Below, one piece after another: positions 33,240 through 47,007 of a stretch of DNA of 64,000 nt. A model generated the notes under the pieces. That model saw nothing but the letters and a program-made list of their open reading frames with translations. It did not search any database and was not told where the DNA came from. The stretch spans positions 21,502,248 through 21,566,247 of the forward strand of contig OY987266.1 in the NCBI GenBank assembly GCA_963920665.1, given 5' to 3'. The position numbers and the translations under genes are program-made. The stretch comes from Straminergon stramineum (lineage: Eukaryota > Streptophyta > Bryopsida > Hypnales > Calliergonaceae). Within the stretch, counting starts at the first letter, position 1. Each line of letters starts with the position of its first letter.

Positions 33240-35146
33240 GGCCCGGTTTACATTAGGCCTGGGGCCGGATGGAAGGCCGGCCGGATTCGCCTTCAATCCG
33301 GCCCTCAATCGGGCCCCAGTTTTTCCATCTGGCCCCTGGTAATGTAAAGCCCTTTGGCCGGATTCTAGGGCCCAAATTCTTATTCATGTTTTTCTGGATT
33401 TTCTCAATGCTCAATTAAAAAAATATAAAAATATGCATCTTTTCCCTATCTTCCTTTCTTTCCTTTAATTTATTTTTTCTTTTAATTTTTTCCCCTATTT
33501 ATTCTATTCCAAAAATAGAAGAGAGAGTTTTTTTAATTTTCTTTTATCTTTTTCCTTCCTATTCCTATTTATCCTATTGTAAGCTGAAAAAAATGGAAGA
33601 AAGATTTTTCCTTTTTCTGAAACTTTTCATTTATCTTCCTTGTTTTTTTATTTGAAAAAAATATTTTTTTCTACTTTATTTGAACCTTTTCCATTCTCTT
33701 TCTACTTTTTGTATTTTTCTTTTTAAATTATATTATTTTTCGGAACTTTCCCCTTTTTCTTTCTATTTTTTCTTATTCTTTTTAGTGTTTAAAATCATAC
33801 TTAAATGAAAACAAACTTCATTTTTATATACATTTTTGCATTATTTGTTTATTGAATACACATCAAGTCACATTCTCAATTCTCCTATTTTTGCAACATG
33901 GTGACTACTCAAAGGCATAATGTAAATCAATAAATGCATAAGGTAGTTTGCTCTAAAGTTGATAATGACACAAAGGTACATTTTGCTTTCTTCAATGTAC
34001 TAGGAATGTACATTGAAGGAGGTGATCACTTTTAGTGACCATTACATTTTAACTTCAAAATTTAGTAACTTCTTACACAAAGGTCCAAAAAATATGAAAC
34101 AACTTGGATTAGATGCCAAATTCAATTTTATTCCTACTACAATCTACTAATTTTTTTTGAAAGAGTTCAACTTCCCTGAAAAGGCAATCAGATCTTAAAT
34201 GGTCGTTTGAAGAGTGGACTATGGACAACCTTATTTTGGAAAAACTATTTTGGAACATACAAATATAATATGGTATCTAAATGTCGTGTTCTTTGGTGTG
34301 TAGGAACTTTCTTTCAAAAGCCAACAATAAAATAGAAAATTATGAACAATTCACTAATGGTAACTTCTTACAATTAGGCAATTAAATTTATTTCAAATAG
34401 TTAAACAATATAAAATCCTTTTTTCATTTAACTATTTGAAGTTAATTAAATTTTTTAATAAATTATCAAGAAAGGTAATTGATAAGCCCACCAAGCCTTT
34501 CTTAATCATGAGTTTCTTAAATTAATTACTGTATCAAAAAAGGCTTGGTGGGATAATTAACAAATTACTAGAGCACCAAATTAAAAAATGCTTGGTAATT
34601 AATTTAATTTTTTAATAAATTACCAACCCTAGTTACCAGCCTAAACAAAAAACTATTTCATTACAAATCCTTATCAAGGATCAAAGAAACGCATGGTATT
34701 GAATTGAATTTGGGTTATGAAATAACCTTAAGGCCAAACAGGCAAGGCTAGACAAGCAAGTCCAAACAGGTAGATAGGGAAGACCAGACAGTCAAGCAAA
34801 AAGCACAATGAAGGTGTTCGTAAGAAAAATGTAAAAGTAAAAATAAATTTCTAAAAATTAATGGTAGAGATTTATATGATCTAGTGGAGGAGCCCAATTT
34901 GGCCCCAATCCGGCCCAAGATGGGAGTTCGGGCCACCCAAAACCTCGTCCCGATTGCTCCCTTGGGGCCGGAAGGTTTGGCGCCAAAATCATGCCACCTA
35001 AGGCGACACGTAGGATGAGTTGTAGTTCAATCCGACCTCAAGTATAAAGGCCTTGGGCCGGATTTGGAAAAATTGAGTGATCCTATTGGTTCAAACTTAG
35101 AGAGTTCCGGCCAGCCTTCAATCCGACCCCAAATATAAACCGGCCC
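33240..35146. mobile_element. PIF/Harbinger-like non-autonomous element, 1.9 kb
   Basis: The left end GGCCCGGTTTACATT and the reversed right end GGGCCGGTTTATATT are flanked by TTA on both sides (33237-33239, 35147-35149), the PIF/Harbinger signature. Similarity of the arms extends about 50 bp. The outer 150-250 bp at each end are GC-rich and packed with GGCCGGAT-type motifs in both orientations; the 1.5-kb interior is very AT-rich, T-rich and non-coding. No transposase is visible, so it was moved in trans. Confidence 0.8.
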
Positions 35147-35149
35147 TTA

Positions 35150-38100
35150 CTTAGTTGTGGTACTCCAGGTCAGGAACGATTAACATCATCTTCATCAAGG
35201 TTCGCTGAATTATATTGTCAAGGCAAAATCCCACATCAAGGAACCGGCCACTCGATCATCGGGTACGTACAGCCGATTGGGTGACTGACCTCCGTCCTGG
35301 TGGATTTACTTACGGCAACACGCATTGCTCATGGCGAATTTTACTGGGTGACTGCTTTGAGGGGAAACGGTGTGCAAACGGTGCCGCTTGAGTGGTCCTC
35401 CATTTTGGGATTTTTGACTTTTTTGAGGTTGGTGTCAAATTGTCAATTGAGAGTCACCGCGTTTATTATTATGTTTTTTTTGGCAGGAAGCAGTGCGAAA
35501 AGCAATCTTCACTGGGGTCATGAAGCTCGTTACATCTTTTGACATCTTTTGACATTGATGAAACATTCATACATGTCAAAGGTCGATGATAACGCATTCA
35601 TTCATTCGAACTTTACTGTATACATTCATTTGAAATGGAGCGATAGAGTATTCTCTGGAGATTTTGTAACAATTTCGCGATTTCATCCATTGCGAAAAGG
35701 GGGAATATTCGAATATATTGCCAAATATGTCCTAAAGAATATTTCGGATTGCTTTTGAGCGATAGATCGCTCCAAAAATATTCCGGGTGGGTCTGTTCAT
35801 CTTCAGTTGGCTCCTGCAGCAACTGAAGTTCCAAAAAGGATAAGAATGAGTGACACCAAAATCTGACTCTACATTCCCTTGTTAGGTGGGGAAGACTCGA
35901 AAGCTCCTGTCCGGCATACCTGTCCACCCTGGCTCCTGTGTGTTGTTTCATTGAACAGCTAGTAGAAGGTCATGTACTCCGTACTCATTTGCAGGCACAC
36001 CCTTTGACCCTCAGCACCCCGCTCAGCACAGACATGGTCTTGGTAGTACCTCCAATCGATATCCTAATAGCCTAATTGGTCATTTAATTTGTGAAACAGA
36101 AGCCCCATGTCGACAACAGTCTCGATCATAGATCCTTCTTCATCCGTGAACAAGTTGGCTATGCCAGAGGAAAATGAGCGGCCGTACAGGTGGGATGTAT
36201 CCACACAAAAAAAGTCACTGGCAAGGATCTTGACAACACTCTTAATTAGTTTGAGTTTGAATGTTCAATTTCATTTCATTACAAGTTGGTATTTCACCAC
36301 CCTCGCACTTTCAGGACGCTCAACCGGCCTAAAACGTAAAATTATACACGCCCTAGTTTTTGAGAGTGTTTGTGGATTTGTGTCACAATTTTTGGTGCAC
36401 GAATCGCGGCAAGTTAACAAACTGGACAATGTCAAGCGTTGAACCGTCCAGATTCCAGACCCTAAACCAAGGATCCGTGGCTCCATTTTTTATGCTCCCA
36501 GGTGGGCATGGCTGGCCCCAACTGAAGTTGGAAAGTTAGAAAGTTCATTCCCAGGTCCAGATAAAGAGGGTTTGAAGCAAGGACGGTCCTAAGTAGTACC
36601 TCGGTCAAAGAAATGCAAGGATCCAGTATGGGTTGTGGGACTAGTTAGCTAGTAAGCCTATCCAGTTTCTTTTGCACTGTGACCACGCAAGTCTCCATCG
36701 ATATCTTGACTGCTTCAGATTAGATGGAACTTGGGTCACCCAAAGTTGGGGTCATTTGCCTAAGCCGGCAGTGATTTCGCCTTTGTGGTGGTCTTGGCTT
36801 TCTTCGGTATCCTCTGATCTGGGTTTCCTTGTGTGAAAGCATAGGGTAGGTTATCAAAAAGCTTTAAAGAAAATCAAAAAAATGCTACGCCGGGGACTTC
36901 TTCCCCTGGTTTGTGTACTGTTTCCTCTATCAATGGAAATTGTCCATGTGTTTCAAGAAGGAAAAAAAGAGATCTTGAATGCTTATATTAAGCTCAGTTT
37001 GTTGGTCGATATATACTCTTGTGTCTCATCCGGACCACTTTACGTTGTTCAAGTGGCAGTAAGGTTTTAAAAAATCTTAGACTTTGATGGTGTACAAATC
37101 TTTTTTTGTTCAGCCGGGTTGCCTCTTTCTGTTGAATGTCAATTTTATTCTAGTGAAGTCAACTTCGTGGAATTGGTGAAATTCCACTGCTTTGGCAATT
37201 TTCAGGACGAGCGTCCTGCAACTTAAAGCTATACCTGTCCTTGTCTAACAATTTTATGTAGGTGTAACTCACAATATTTGTTTGCGGAATTGCGCCAAGG
37301 AGTTACTCCATATCGGGGTGCTTGTTTGACAGACGCCGACCTCAAGTGACCAATTTTCCAAAGATCTGCCGATGCAGTTTAGCTGCATGCACTCGGCAGC
37401 TTCAAAATGACACATTCCTCAGGTGCTCATGTTCCGTGTACAATTTTCAGAGAATTCTTCAGAGTGGTATCCATCTGAACACACGGTTCAGTGAAGTTTT
37501 TACACGCGCCTGATCCGCTACCGTACAGTTCATTGTGCAAATAAGGGTACAGAGAATAGAAGAGAACAACAACTAGGACGACGACATAGCTAACTTTCGG
37601 TATATGAAACAGTCGTAGGCCTTGAATACAGCCTTTATGACAGAAGTACGTAGCTACAGTGACATACGCACCTTTCGGCGCTATTTCCTTCTGCTGGCAT
37701 CGATCTTCTTCTCGCCCAGCAGATTAGAGGTCTGTTTCTTTTCTTCGTCGTCCCGGTCAAAGCAACCGCATCCACTTCTCCGTTGTGATTTTCTACCGTC
37801 GACATCAGAAGTGACCAGGCACCTCCAAAAGCCCCGCCAGTCATGCACGGGGCCACTTTCTTTTTTTACTCGAGACACTTTTTTTTGCAAATCTGTGTAA
37901 GTACACGGAACCTGTCAGAAGTGTAGATTGATGTATTCTGAACGCTCCACTCATCCAAACGGAGATCAGATTTATGCAGAACGTGCGTGGAGACACTGCC
38001 CTACATCTGAAATTCTTCTCAGTTCATCACCCGATTCTGCTCACATCTGAAGCTACTCTGAATTTTTTATCACCTCGTGACCAAAAACTAGGTAGCTGGG

Positions 38101-40640
38101 TGCCAGTGCACGTCGCCTCGCAAATGCTTTGCCACAGTGGCACAAATAGCTTCTTACAACAAAAGAATTGTACGTGAAAGTGGTGAATTTGACTTAATTT
38201 TTGTTTTAGAGTAGCGATGTTGAGTTTTTTTCAACAAGACTTTACTTTCCATTTTTTCAAACTAATGTTTCTTATGGTCTACGTAAGGGCGTCTGCAAAT
38301 TGTTGTCCTTGAACGGCGGAGAAGAGAATGTTTAGTTCAACACCATATGTAAGCATTGTTTCTTATCTCCTATTCTACAAATGTATATTTTACTTCTTCA
38401 TCCACACCAAACCCGTTGCTAAAGCTAGTATGACCCTGATATGAGATAGTTCGATGAAAACCTTTGCCAACGGCCAAGCTTCCTGCTCCTCTCTACTGTA
38501 TATCAGAAATGCAATATGCATCCAAATGCCACAGATTTGTTGGATCTCTGATCTTGGTATAGTAGATTTTTGGAAGAAAAATAAATTATGAGTATGTTGG
38601 CAAATTCAAGAGAAAGCAAGAAAAATCATTTTTAACAAATTTGGGCTCTAATGAATAAATCTTGAATTTTTGAAGTGTAGTTGTTTCAAAATGGTGTTAA
38701 TGGCACATTTAGGGAAGGTTTACTGACATTTTTTGGGCTCTTAGAAGTGGATTCTATGTTGAATGAATGAGGATACAACGAGAATTGGGTATTTGTGGTT
38801 GCTGCAGGTTGCGAATCTTGATTTTGGAGGGCGTCGATAGTCATGGGGCTCACGGCGTTGATGTTGGCATTTTTTCTTCGAAATGGCAAAGATTCGTCCA
38901 GCTGTACAGAACTTAAGTGTAGACGTGTCCAAGTGTAGACGTGTCCTTTTGAAGGAAGCACTTTTGCAATAGGCAAATTGCCAATTTAATGAATATGCCT
39001 GAAATTCAAAGGGCTCAGTTTTCGCCAAAATCCAGACAGTTCTGCAAATGCTGGTAATTCGTGGGAAAGCTACAACTAATGTAATTGCTGTTTGAGATTT
39101 AGAGACTTCCTGTACATGTGGATTGGGAATAGGGCAATTTACAACATTCATTTTATCGAGATTTATTTGATTTTTGTGTTGCCAAAAGGTCTGGACAACG
39201 AATCGTCACTTTTTCTGTTGAGCATTGTTACTATTATTGGACTGGAAGAATTTGTATATGCTCTTCGTGGCTACAGCAAGAGGGTTCCAATGCATCAACA
39301 AATACGCTTCCGAAACCTTGAATGTTGCAGCCTTACGAAATTTGGGGCAAGTTTGGAACTAAGATAAGCGGGAGGTGAGGTTTGTTATTTGCAAACAACA
39401 TGAATAAACCTAACTGTACATTATAAGATTATTGTGAAGCGACATGGATTTGGATATAAGTTTTTTCCCCATAAGCGTCGGTTGTACCAAACGCATGGGT
39501 CGACTAAAAATTGAGTGAATGCACAGCAGCTGTTGAAGAGTCAAAGCCTACCCACACTTTCAGACTAGCCATGAGGAAAAATTCAAAAATTCAAAATTCA
39601 TTCATACAATATCCAAAGAGTGCATACTAGAACAGAGCTTGTTGCAATGCTGCAATAGCATCCAAAACGTTTCATCGATCATGAGAAGAGGTTTGGGTGT
39701 CATTAGCATATAGCAAGAACAAATGTATGAAAAACCGTGGGGATAAGAACATGACGGATGAAATTGTTACACAGTTTGCATTCAATTTTAAGAGATTGTT
39801 GTGCGTTGGAATCCTCTTGAAAACTGGGACGAGCTTTTTTGAAAAAGAACAGGAGACACTGAACTTATAAGCATGATCATTGGAAGAATACCTTCTGTGG
39901 TGCAACTGACTGTGATTGAAATGCTGGTGCGTAATCAAGCTCTTCTTCATTCACGTTAATTTTAGGACCAGAGTTCTACTTTTTCTTTTTGTTCGAGAAA
40001 TATGTTAGCCAGAAGCTCTTTGGATTGCATTGCAAAGGTCAGTCATAGGCCATATGTAACTTGATAATCCTTATTTTGGCGAATTTCAGCAAGCCAAAAT
40101 GTGGCGTTCAAGTGCTTGGGATTAGGACTTTTCAAGTGCTCATCAGATGGGTTTGTAATAGTTCCCCTGACATTAAACTCGGAGCAGCAGAAGGTGATTT
40201 CCTTTTCTGAAGGTACTTAGCAATTCAAATGGAAGTGAGCTCTGCAAACTAGGACTCTGGTCTAGTGATCTGGATTTCTAGAATGCAGTCTTCTAAAGTG
40301 ACAAATTCGGCTTGAAATTTTAACAAATATGGTGATGATAGCAGGTTCTGATCATGCTCGGAATGCTGATCGATTTAGTTGCAAATTAATCGTCCTCAGT
40401 TGTGCGAACTGACTCATCTGGATCGCGTTCACTCCGTAATTGCTGCCTCGTTAATGGCAGCTACAGTATGACAATGTCTGATGTGTGTGGACATTCTTTG
40501 ATTTCTCCCCAAAAAATTCAGCTGAGAAGTAAAGCTTCCTGGAGACGTGCACCCTCGCTCAGTCTGCACATACAGATAGTCAATAACAACTTCTTCAAGT
40601 GAGGTTGTAGTTATTCCTTCAGCTACTAATCATCCTTAAG
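35150..40640. other. Mid-GC unique region without recognisable genes
   Basis: Composition is closer to the gene island than to the flanking repeats. No conserved protein text appears on either strand; the longest frames (136 codons at 39151-38741 minus, 111 at 36107-36442 plus) read as random. Small local items are a tandem copy of a 16-bp unit (aagtgtagacgtgtcc) at 38914-38945 and the palindromic GAGCGATAGATCGCTC at about 35757. Confidence 0.4.
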
Positions 40641-40644
40641 AGTA

Positions 40645-40770
40645 ATTATGTTTGCACTTGGTGTTAAGGGTGATGTTTGCAATGTGAATCCAGTCCAGAA
40701 GTAGGTCTAAATTTGTTCCTAAAACCTTCAATAACAACACTCTTTTTAACACCAAGTGAAAACAAACCTT
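40645..40770. repeat. Small foldback
   Basis: GTTTGCACTTGGTGTTAA near 40649 pairs with TTAACACCAAGTGAAAACAAAC near 40745, with a spacer of about 75 bp. Possibly a mini-MITE. Confidence 0.5.
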
Positions 40771-41039
40771 AAATTAGTGAAACTCAGCAGAGAGTAGTCA
40801 ATCCAAGAGTCAATCTCACATAGAATAAAATATATGACCTATTTCCAACAATGTTAAGGGTTTTAGCATATGTCCAATTGAGTGATGGGGGGGATAATTT
40901 TCTCGAATCATGGAATATGATAGAAATAATGAAGATTGGACTATTTTTTGTTTATTTTCCATCAAGTTTGGAATAAGAAGAAATTAAGGAAGTGTATTAT
41001 TGAACTTGATTATTACTAGAATTATCTAACATGAATATT

Positions 41040-41860
41040 TATTTAACATCAATGTTTATAGATATGGTTGCACAATTGGAGAGACAAAATAACAATATAA
41101 AACCATCAATGAAAGAAATTCACAAGCTTGGAGAATTGTTTACAATTGAGGTTTACAAGTTCTTACTACTTGCATTCACATCTTGGATATAGTTGTTGGA
41201 ATACCTATATCCTACAACAATTCCCAAAAAATATGGCCAAATTGAAGATGCACCATTTTCCCATTTGGGTATCACTAAAAATTATTGGATATCAACACAT
41301 ATAGATAGAGGTGATACTAATATGGGATTCACTACGTAGTTAATAGTGTATTTTTTTGAATGGAAGTTGTTCTTCTCACAATATGATCTACTTTAGATTC
41401 TTTTGAAAGAATAACACACAAAATAGATGAGATTAGGAGAGCCAAAGAAAAAAATTATAAACATCTTTATGATCAAATTCAAGAGAATTTAAAAGAACCT
41501 AGCTTGGTATGAAAATACAAAACTAATCATTTTGTGTTTCATAAATTTTTTTCAATAGTGAATCACATAGTGAATCCCATATTAGTATCACCTCTATCTA
41601 TATGTGTTGATATCCAATAATTTTTAGTGATACCCAAATGGGAAAATGGTGTATCTTCAATTTGGCCATTTTTTTTTTGGAATTGTTGTAGGATATAGGT
41701 ATTCCAATGACTATATCCAAGATGTGAATGCAAGTAGTAAGAACTTGTAAACCTCAATTGTAAACAATTCTCCAAGCTTGTGAATTTCTTTTGTTGATGG
41801 TTTTATATTGTTATTTTGTCTGTCTAATTGTACATATCCATAAACATTGATGTTAATTAA
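41040..41860. repeat. Large inverted duplication, about 290-bp arms
   Basis: 41043-41333 and 41568-41858 are reverse complements at high identity (cttggagaattgtttacaat, gtgatactaatatgggatt, ggatatcaacacatatag and more). The spacer is about 235 bp. In the left arm ATG 41062 opens 43 codons (MVAQLERQNNNIKPSMKEIH...), also readable in the right arm. The spacer has SFERITHKIDEIRRAKEKNY in one frame. The sequence looks derived from a coding element, but I cannot name the family. Confidence 0.8.
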
Positions 41861-41953
41861 AAAAATTTTTAGATGATTGAAGTTAATCAAATTCAAATAA
41901 CATCATTATTATTATAATGATTTTTATCCAATGACAAACGAATAATATGATTA

Positions 41954-42675
41954 TGGGTGATTGCAAGAAACACTTGTCTTATTTGTTGCGTTTTGCTGAT
42001 TTTTTGGGAGTACTTTAAAATTTAAAAATTAATTTTTAAAAAATTAAAAAAAGGACTAATGTATATACCTTTAAGATGAAGGTACCCATGGAAGGAATTG
42101 CATAGAAAAATTCTCTAAGTAGGAGAACTAGAAAAGTGCTCAGTCTCAAGAAAATACATACTTTGATGTTTTAATTAAGGAAAAATAGTGAAAATAAATA
42201 AATACACAAAATAAAAAGTTTCCATTTGCAACAACCCTATGGAGATGGTCATTCACCAAAAAACCCACCAAAACAATATTTTATATGTTACAAAATGCAA
42301 GCAGAAAGAAGCTCACTTTGTAGATTTCTACACCACAAAAAATTCACTATTTTTAAAATTCCTCTCCTAGAAAGCTACAAGTCTACTAGAAGACTGTCTC
42401 ATCCAAATTTCAGCTCAAAATATGGTTTGGGGGGTTCTAAATAGTACTAAAAACCTCCAAATTGGCAATTGTGACATTGAATCGGGGTCTATTTTTGGAT
42501 AGTAAATTATTTTTGGAAATTATGAAAAAAATTAGGGAAGGTATATGATAGTCATGAGTACCTTCCCTACAGATCTTGAGTCATTTGGAGCCAAAACAAA
42601 AAAGTTATAGGCAAAAAACTAATCAGCACACACCGTGTGACACAAAATAGGACAGGTGTTTCTTGCAATCACCCA
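41954..42675. mobile_element. TA-flanked MITE with GGGTGATTGCAAGAAACACTTG ends (copy 1)
   Basis: The left end TGGGTGATTGCAAGAAACAC and the right end GTGTTTCTTGCAATCACCCA are exact inverted repeats for 20 bp, flanked by TA on both sides. This suggests a Tc1/mariner-type target. The interior is non-coding and matches 52990-53717 near the right end. Confidence 0.8.
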
Positions 42676-45600
42676 TACCCACAAGCCCCTTCTTTCTACT
42701 CTTTTTGTTACTATAGCACTACTTTCTAAATGTTGAATATGGAATGCCATGGATTTAGGCATGATTGTGTCAAGAATGTGTTTGTGATCTAGAGCATTTC
42801 AATATCATTGAATCACAAAAGTTGTGCACAACTTGTAGTGTTGTATAATCACATTACTACCCTCCATGCAAGGAATCATTGTCACTATCGTTACAAGTTG
42901 TCTCCATGAGTTGTATAGAAGTCATTCCTAATCTCTCATAGTTTGGAACAAATTCTTCACTATACTCCTCATCCATATAATCTAAACCCTCACAATGTAG
43001 TGCCACGGTTTGCCCTCTATAACAACTCTCAAGTTCTAAATAAATTAATCTAATTCTCTCAAGTTTGTGTACATAGCTTGAACCTTGCAAAACATGACAT
43101 GAAGTGAATGTAGTGGTGCCTAACCACTTACTTATTTAGGCAAGCAATCAAGATGTAGATCTCAAATTTTTAGCCACAATTTTTTTCAATTTTCACAATG
43201 TTAGTGATGATATCTTTGTTACATTCATTGTGTGCAAATCAACAAGCGTTAGACCCAAAGTTGTTCAATTAGAAAAAAATAGATTATCAAATATGATGCC
43301 CACCAATATCATTAATGCAAATCCATTTATTGTGATATTTCAACAAACAAATTTCCAATCACAGCACCCACCATTTTTGTTTGTGGAGAAATTGCCACCA
43401 GCCTCGCTAGTACATCATCTAATTTTGGTTACCTTGAATGAATGAAAGTCCACATCACATCACCCTCATTCATGAAAATAAGCCATTCTAATGGGGCCCT
43501 GGTTGGAAACAAGTCGTATATCTTACATGCAAATCTTACTAGAGCTGTTTTGTTTCATTCTTTGGCTTCAAATTAAACTCATTCAGAAATCCAGTTGCAA
43601 TCAAATTAGTACTTGTAATCAACTCCTAATGTCCTACAAATTTTGAATGGACCCCATTATTGATCTCTTATTATCCACTCCTTGAATACTCGTCTTGATC
43701 ACTGGCTTCTTTTTTCGAGTCACATTCACTGCCTCCAACCAGACACATCAAGAATAAGAACTGTTGCCTATGTCAATATGGCATTGTTAGTACAATTCTA
43801 CTGATTTATCCTAGTACTAACTACGTGTCACACTATTTTTTAAGTTAGTGCAAATCGAGTTAAATTATTTTATTGTTCTAATAATTTCCCATAAAGAATG
43901 TGGCGAGACTGATATAATTTGCGGATGATACCAATTTTGCACTTTTACTAAGAGGATAATAAAATCAGAGTACCCATTCACGTGGGTCTACAAAGAGATA
44001 AGTTACTCTTCTTCTGAGTGACAACGAATCGTCAGGTTTCTGTAGTAGTCTCAATGGCCATACCGCCATACGAGTTGTTTGGCATGTTTCAGTCCCTCAG
44101 TGTATGATTGAATGAAAGAGAGGAAGGTATGCGCTCCCAGAATCTCACTTGAATCGATTGCCCTATGGACATTTGGGGCGGCGATTCAAACGTGCAGAGA
44201 CCTTGATTAATTTTCAACTGACTTCATCTTACTAGCAGTTGGGGCCTAATATAATGGATGAGTACGACGATTCAGCATTAGTAACGTACACGTCAATGTA
44301 TTTAGGACGTTTAGCGGTATTGTGTTTTCAGAAAGTGAAAGGGGGCTATAGTTACATGTTGAAAGTATACCCGAAGGTAACGCCCTCCCGATCCCTCCCT
44401 GTATAGGTGAATCTTCCTTTCGTGAGCCGCTACGTGTGCAATTTTTTTCCCTAGCGATCTCTCAACTAGCTCCACGCACAGCCAGAAAGGTTTCTTTCAT
44501 CATTTATGAATCTTGTATGATCGATCAGCAATATCAGGTATCTACTCTACCCAGTTCATGTCATGAGAAGAAAACTTTGCAGAACGATTGGGTCGTAGCT
44601 AAGTTTCATTCCGTTTTCAAATACTTGACCTTCGGGAGACCTCGCGAGCACTAGTCCGTTGCTGCTTCCATCAATTAATTAAGTGATCGAGGAACAATTA
44701 ATTCAGGAACCCAGAGCAGCCATGAAAAACTCCGTTTCTGGGATTGTAAGGTGGAGGGGATTACTGTAACCATCGAGGAGCAAGTAAGAGCGAAGTCACA
44801 GCGCGTTCAACTGATCGAGTGCTACGATGCGGATTTTCTCGAGAGTGAGAATCGGAGGAATAGACCATTTGATCAGTCCCCGTTGAATGTGTAATTGGAT
44901 TTATATACCCTTTGCGCTTCGCTGTTCGACGTTTGACCATAGATGCCCACTGGGGTTAAAAGGAAGGGAAGCACAAGCCGAACAACACTGTCTCAAACGT
45001 TAAGAAAGAAGGCAGAGATAGAGCCCGAAGGCAAGTAGCAAGAAGCAGGAATGAAAAAGGACTATATAGCTGCAGAGGGTGCAAAGGGAGCCCAGAAAAC
45101 CAGGAAGTAAAAGAACCGTGCTGGAATAGCTGTCATATCTTGCCAGAAAGAGCTGCTCCGCTGCAAACAGATCGTCTGCGACGGATCACCAGCGTCGCCG
45201 ATTGCAGAAAACTAATTCTTTGCGTTCTTCCCATCATCTTCTTGATCTTTGACTGCAACGATGGCGACGGCTTGCTAAGTGGTACATGAGTTTAAGGCCC
45301 CATGAATGCATGAGTGAGGTTCAAACCAATTCCAAATCTCATGTATCTGAATGTATCTGTACTTACTGACCTATAAAACAAGGTGGTGGGATCGGATTTA
45401 AGACCAGTACTCTATTTTCAACTGACATGCAATACCCAACTATATAGCAGAGAGTACTTAACCAAAAATGTCCTCCTGGGCAAACCTCATCACTCTTCAA
45501 AAATCTACGTATACAGTTTCCTAAGAACCTTGAATATTCTTATAACTAAGCACGCCCTGTTGCAAATACCTAGTGTGAACTAGGGTATACTCATAACCAT

Positions 45601-46409
45601 GATACTAAGTCTGTGCCAGGGTAAATTCTCTGTCTTGTAGTACATTTTTGTGATGCAAAAACTGAATACGTGAACGAAGTAGAGCATACATGTAGTTCCC
45701 GTAAACTCTCCCGCTGCAGGGTCCCGTGTCGGTTGAGCTTCGGTGAGAGATCTTGAAGAGACAGACAGTTGATTCCCCCCGGGACCGAAGTTCCCGCCGA
45801 AGTTCTTCTTCTTATTGCAGACTTTGCGCTCCTGAGAAGATCTTGAAGTACTTAGCTTAATCTCAGCACCGCCTCTTTACTGTTTTCACATTTTTGTGGC
45901 TCCAGTGTCATTCTACACTTCAGTGGAAACGTTATATATGTAGTGAGGAGTCTTGAATAGTTGTGGATACAAAGCTAATAGGGTGCTATCAGTCTAGCTC
46001 GTTTACCCATTAATTTGTATATGTGATCTACATAGAATGTTTTTGTTAAACTTAAACTTTGATCATAAAGGCTTTGTTGACATCACTTGAAACCATTGCT
46101 AGTGCACTTCAATCGGTCAATGCAGTCTCAGTCCTACAAATCAGAATACAAGTAATGGCTTGTTGAATAGTACATTCAAAACATTCCAACCACCTATATC
46201 ACTTTCTAGATCTTACTCGAAATGAGCCAAATAAAATTCAAAAAATAATGAATAGTTGTTGGCTATTGTGTAGTCAGCTATTACATAGTCGTGTAGTTTC
46301 AATTGCATGTTGTGATTTACACAAACACTTTGAGTTAGGGTGAGTATAACATTTTTCTAGAAGAGCAGTTTCAGTAGCTCTCCAATGACATTTCACTCTA
46401 AACTTTGGG
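42676..46409. other. Spacer without recognisable genes
   Basis: AT-rich to about 43.9 kb, then mid-GC to about 45.9 kb. No conserved protein or RNA motif was found. The ATG at 44725 opens only 15 codons before a stop. Confidence 0.35.
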
Positions 46410-46441
46410 TTTAGAATTGTGCATGAAATCACAATTCTAAA
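46410..46441. repeat. Perfect 12-bp inverted repeat
   Basis: TTTAGAATTGTG and CACAATTCTAAA are separated by 8 bp. A small stem-loop or dimeric site, with no gene beside it. Confidence 0.6.
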
Positions 46442-47007
46442 TCTGGAGAGAAACACTTGATATATAACAACAGCAAGTGGTCTCCAAGCTTGTAATATCT
46501 GAACATTGTTAAGTTTAATGACACGAATGTGACATTCACTGGTTTAGTTAGATCAGCAGATCTCTCGTGCAAAGTTTCCGTGCCTCAATATCAAATTTCA
46601 AGATTTCAGATTTCAAGTTCAAATTTTTGTGATACTATTTTATCACATTTTGGTGATATGAATAATATTTAAGTGCATGAATTTCTAGACTCCAGAAGAA
46701 AGGGGAGGAGACATCACATAGACCAACGCTGCACCTACAGAAAATGTGAGGAAGTTTGACTAGACCAGAGCTACTTGAAGAACTAGCTAGTCAATGCTAT
46801 GGTATGCTCTTGAAATGTTAGTAGCTGTTTGTAGGTTGCAATTAGTTTTTAATCAAAACAAATGGGTAATAGGATTTTGATTCCCAACAAGTAACTCAAG
46901 TAACATATATTGGATCGAGGATATGTGTATAGGGTAGGTGTCTTCGAATGGTTGTCTTAATTTTTTTTCAAGAGAATGGTGATAAATAAGAAAGGAGAGG
47001 GGAACAA

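Noticed and set aside
36107..36442. 111-codon plus-strand frame with a hydrophobic middle
   Set aside because: The start looks plausible, but nothing is recognisable and no neighbouring exon supports it.
38741..39151. 136-codon minus-strand frame
   Set aside because: Composition looks random, with no motif and no splice-supported extension.
44722..45275. Mid-GC region with an ATG-started 15-codon peptide and an ATGGCGACGGCTTGC start
   Set aside because: Both frames stop almost at once, and I could not build any spliced continuation.
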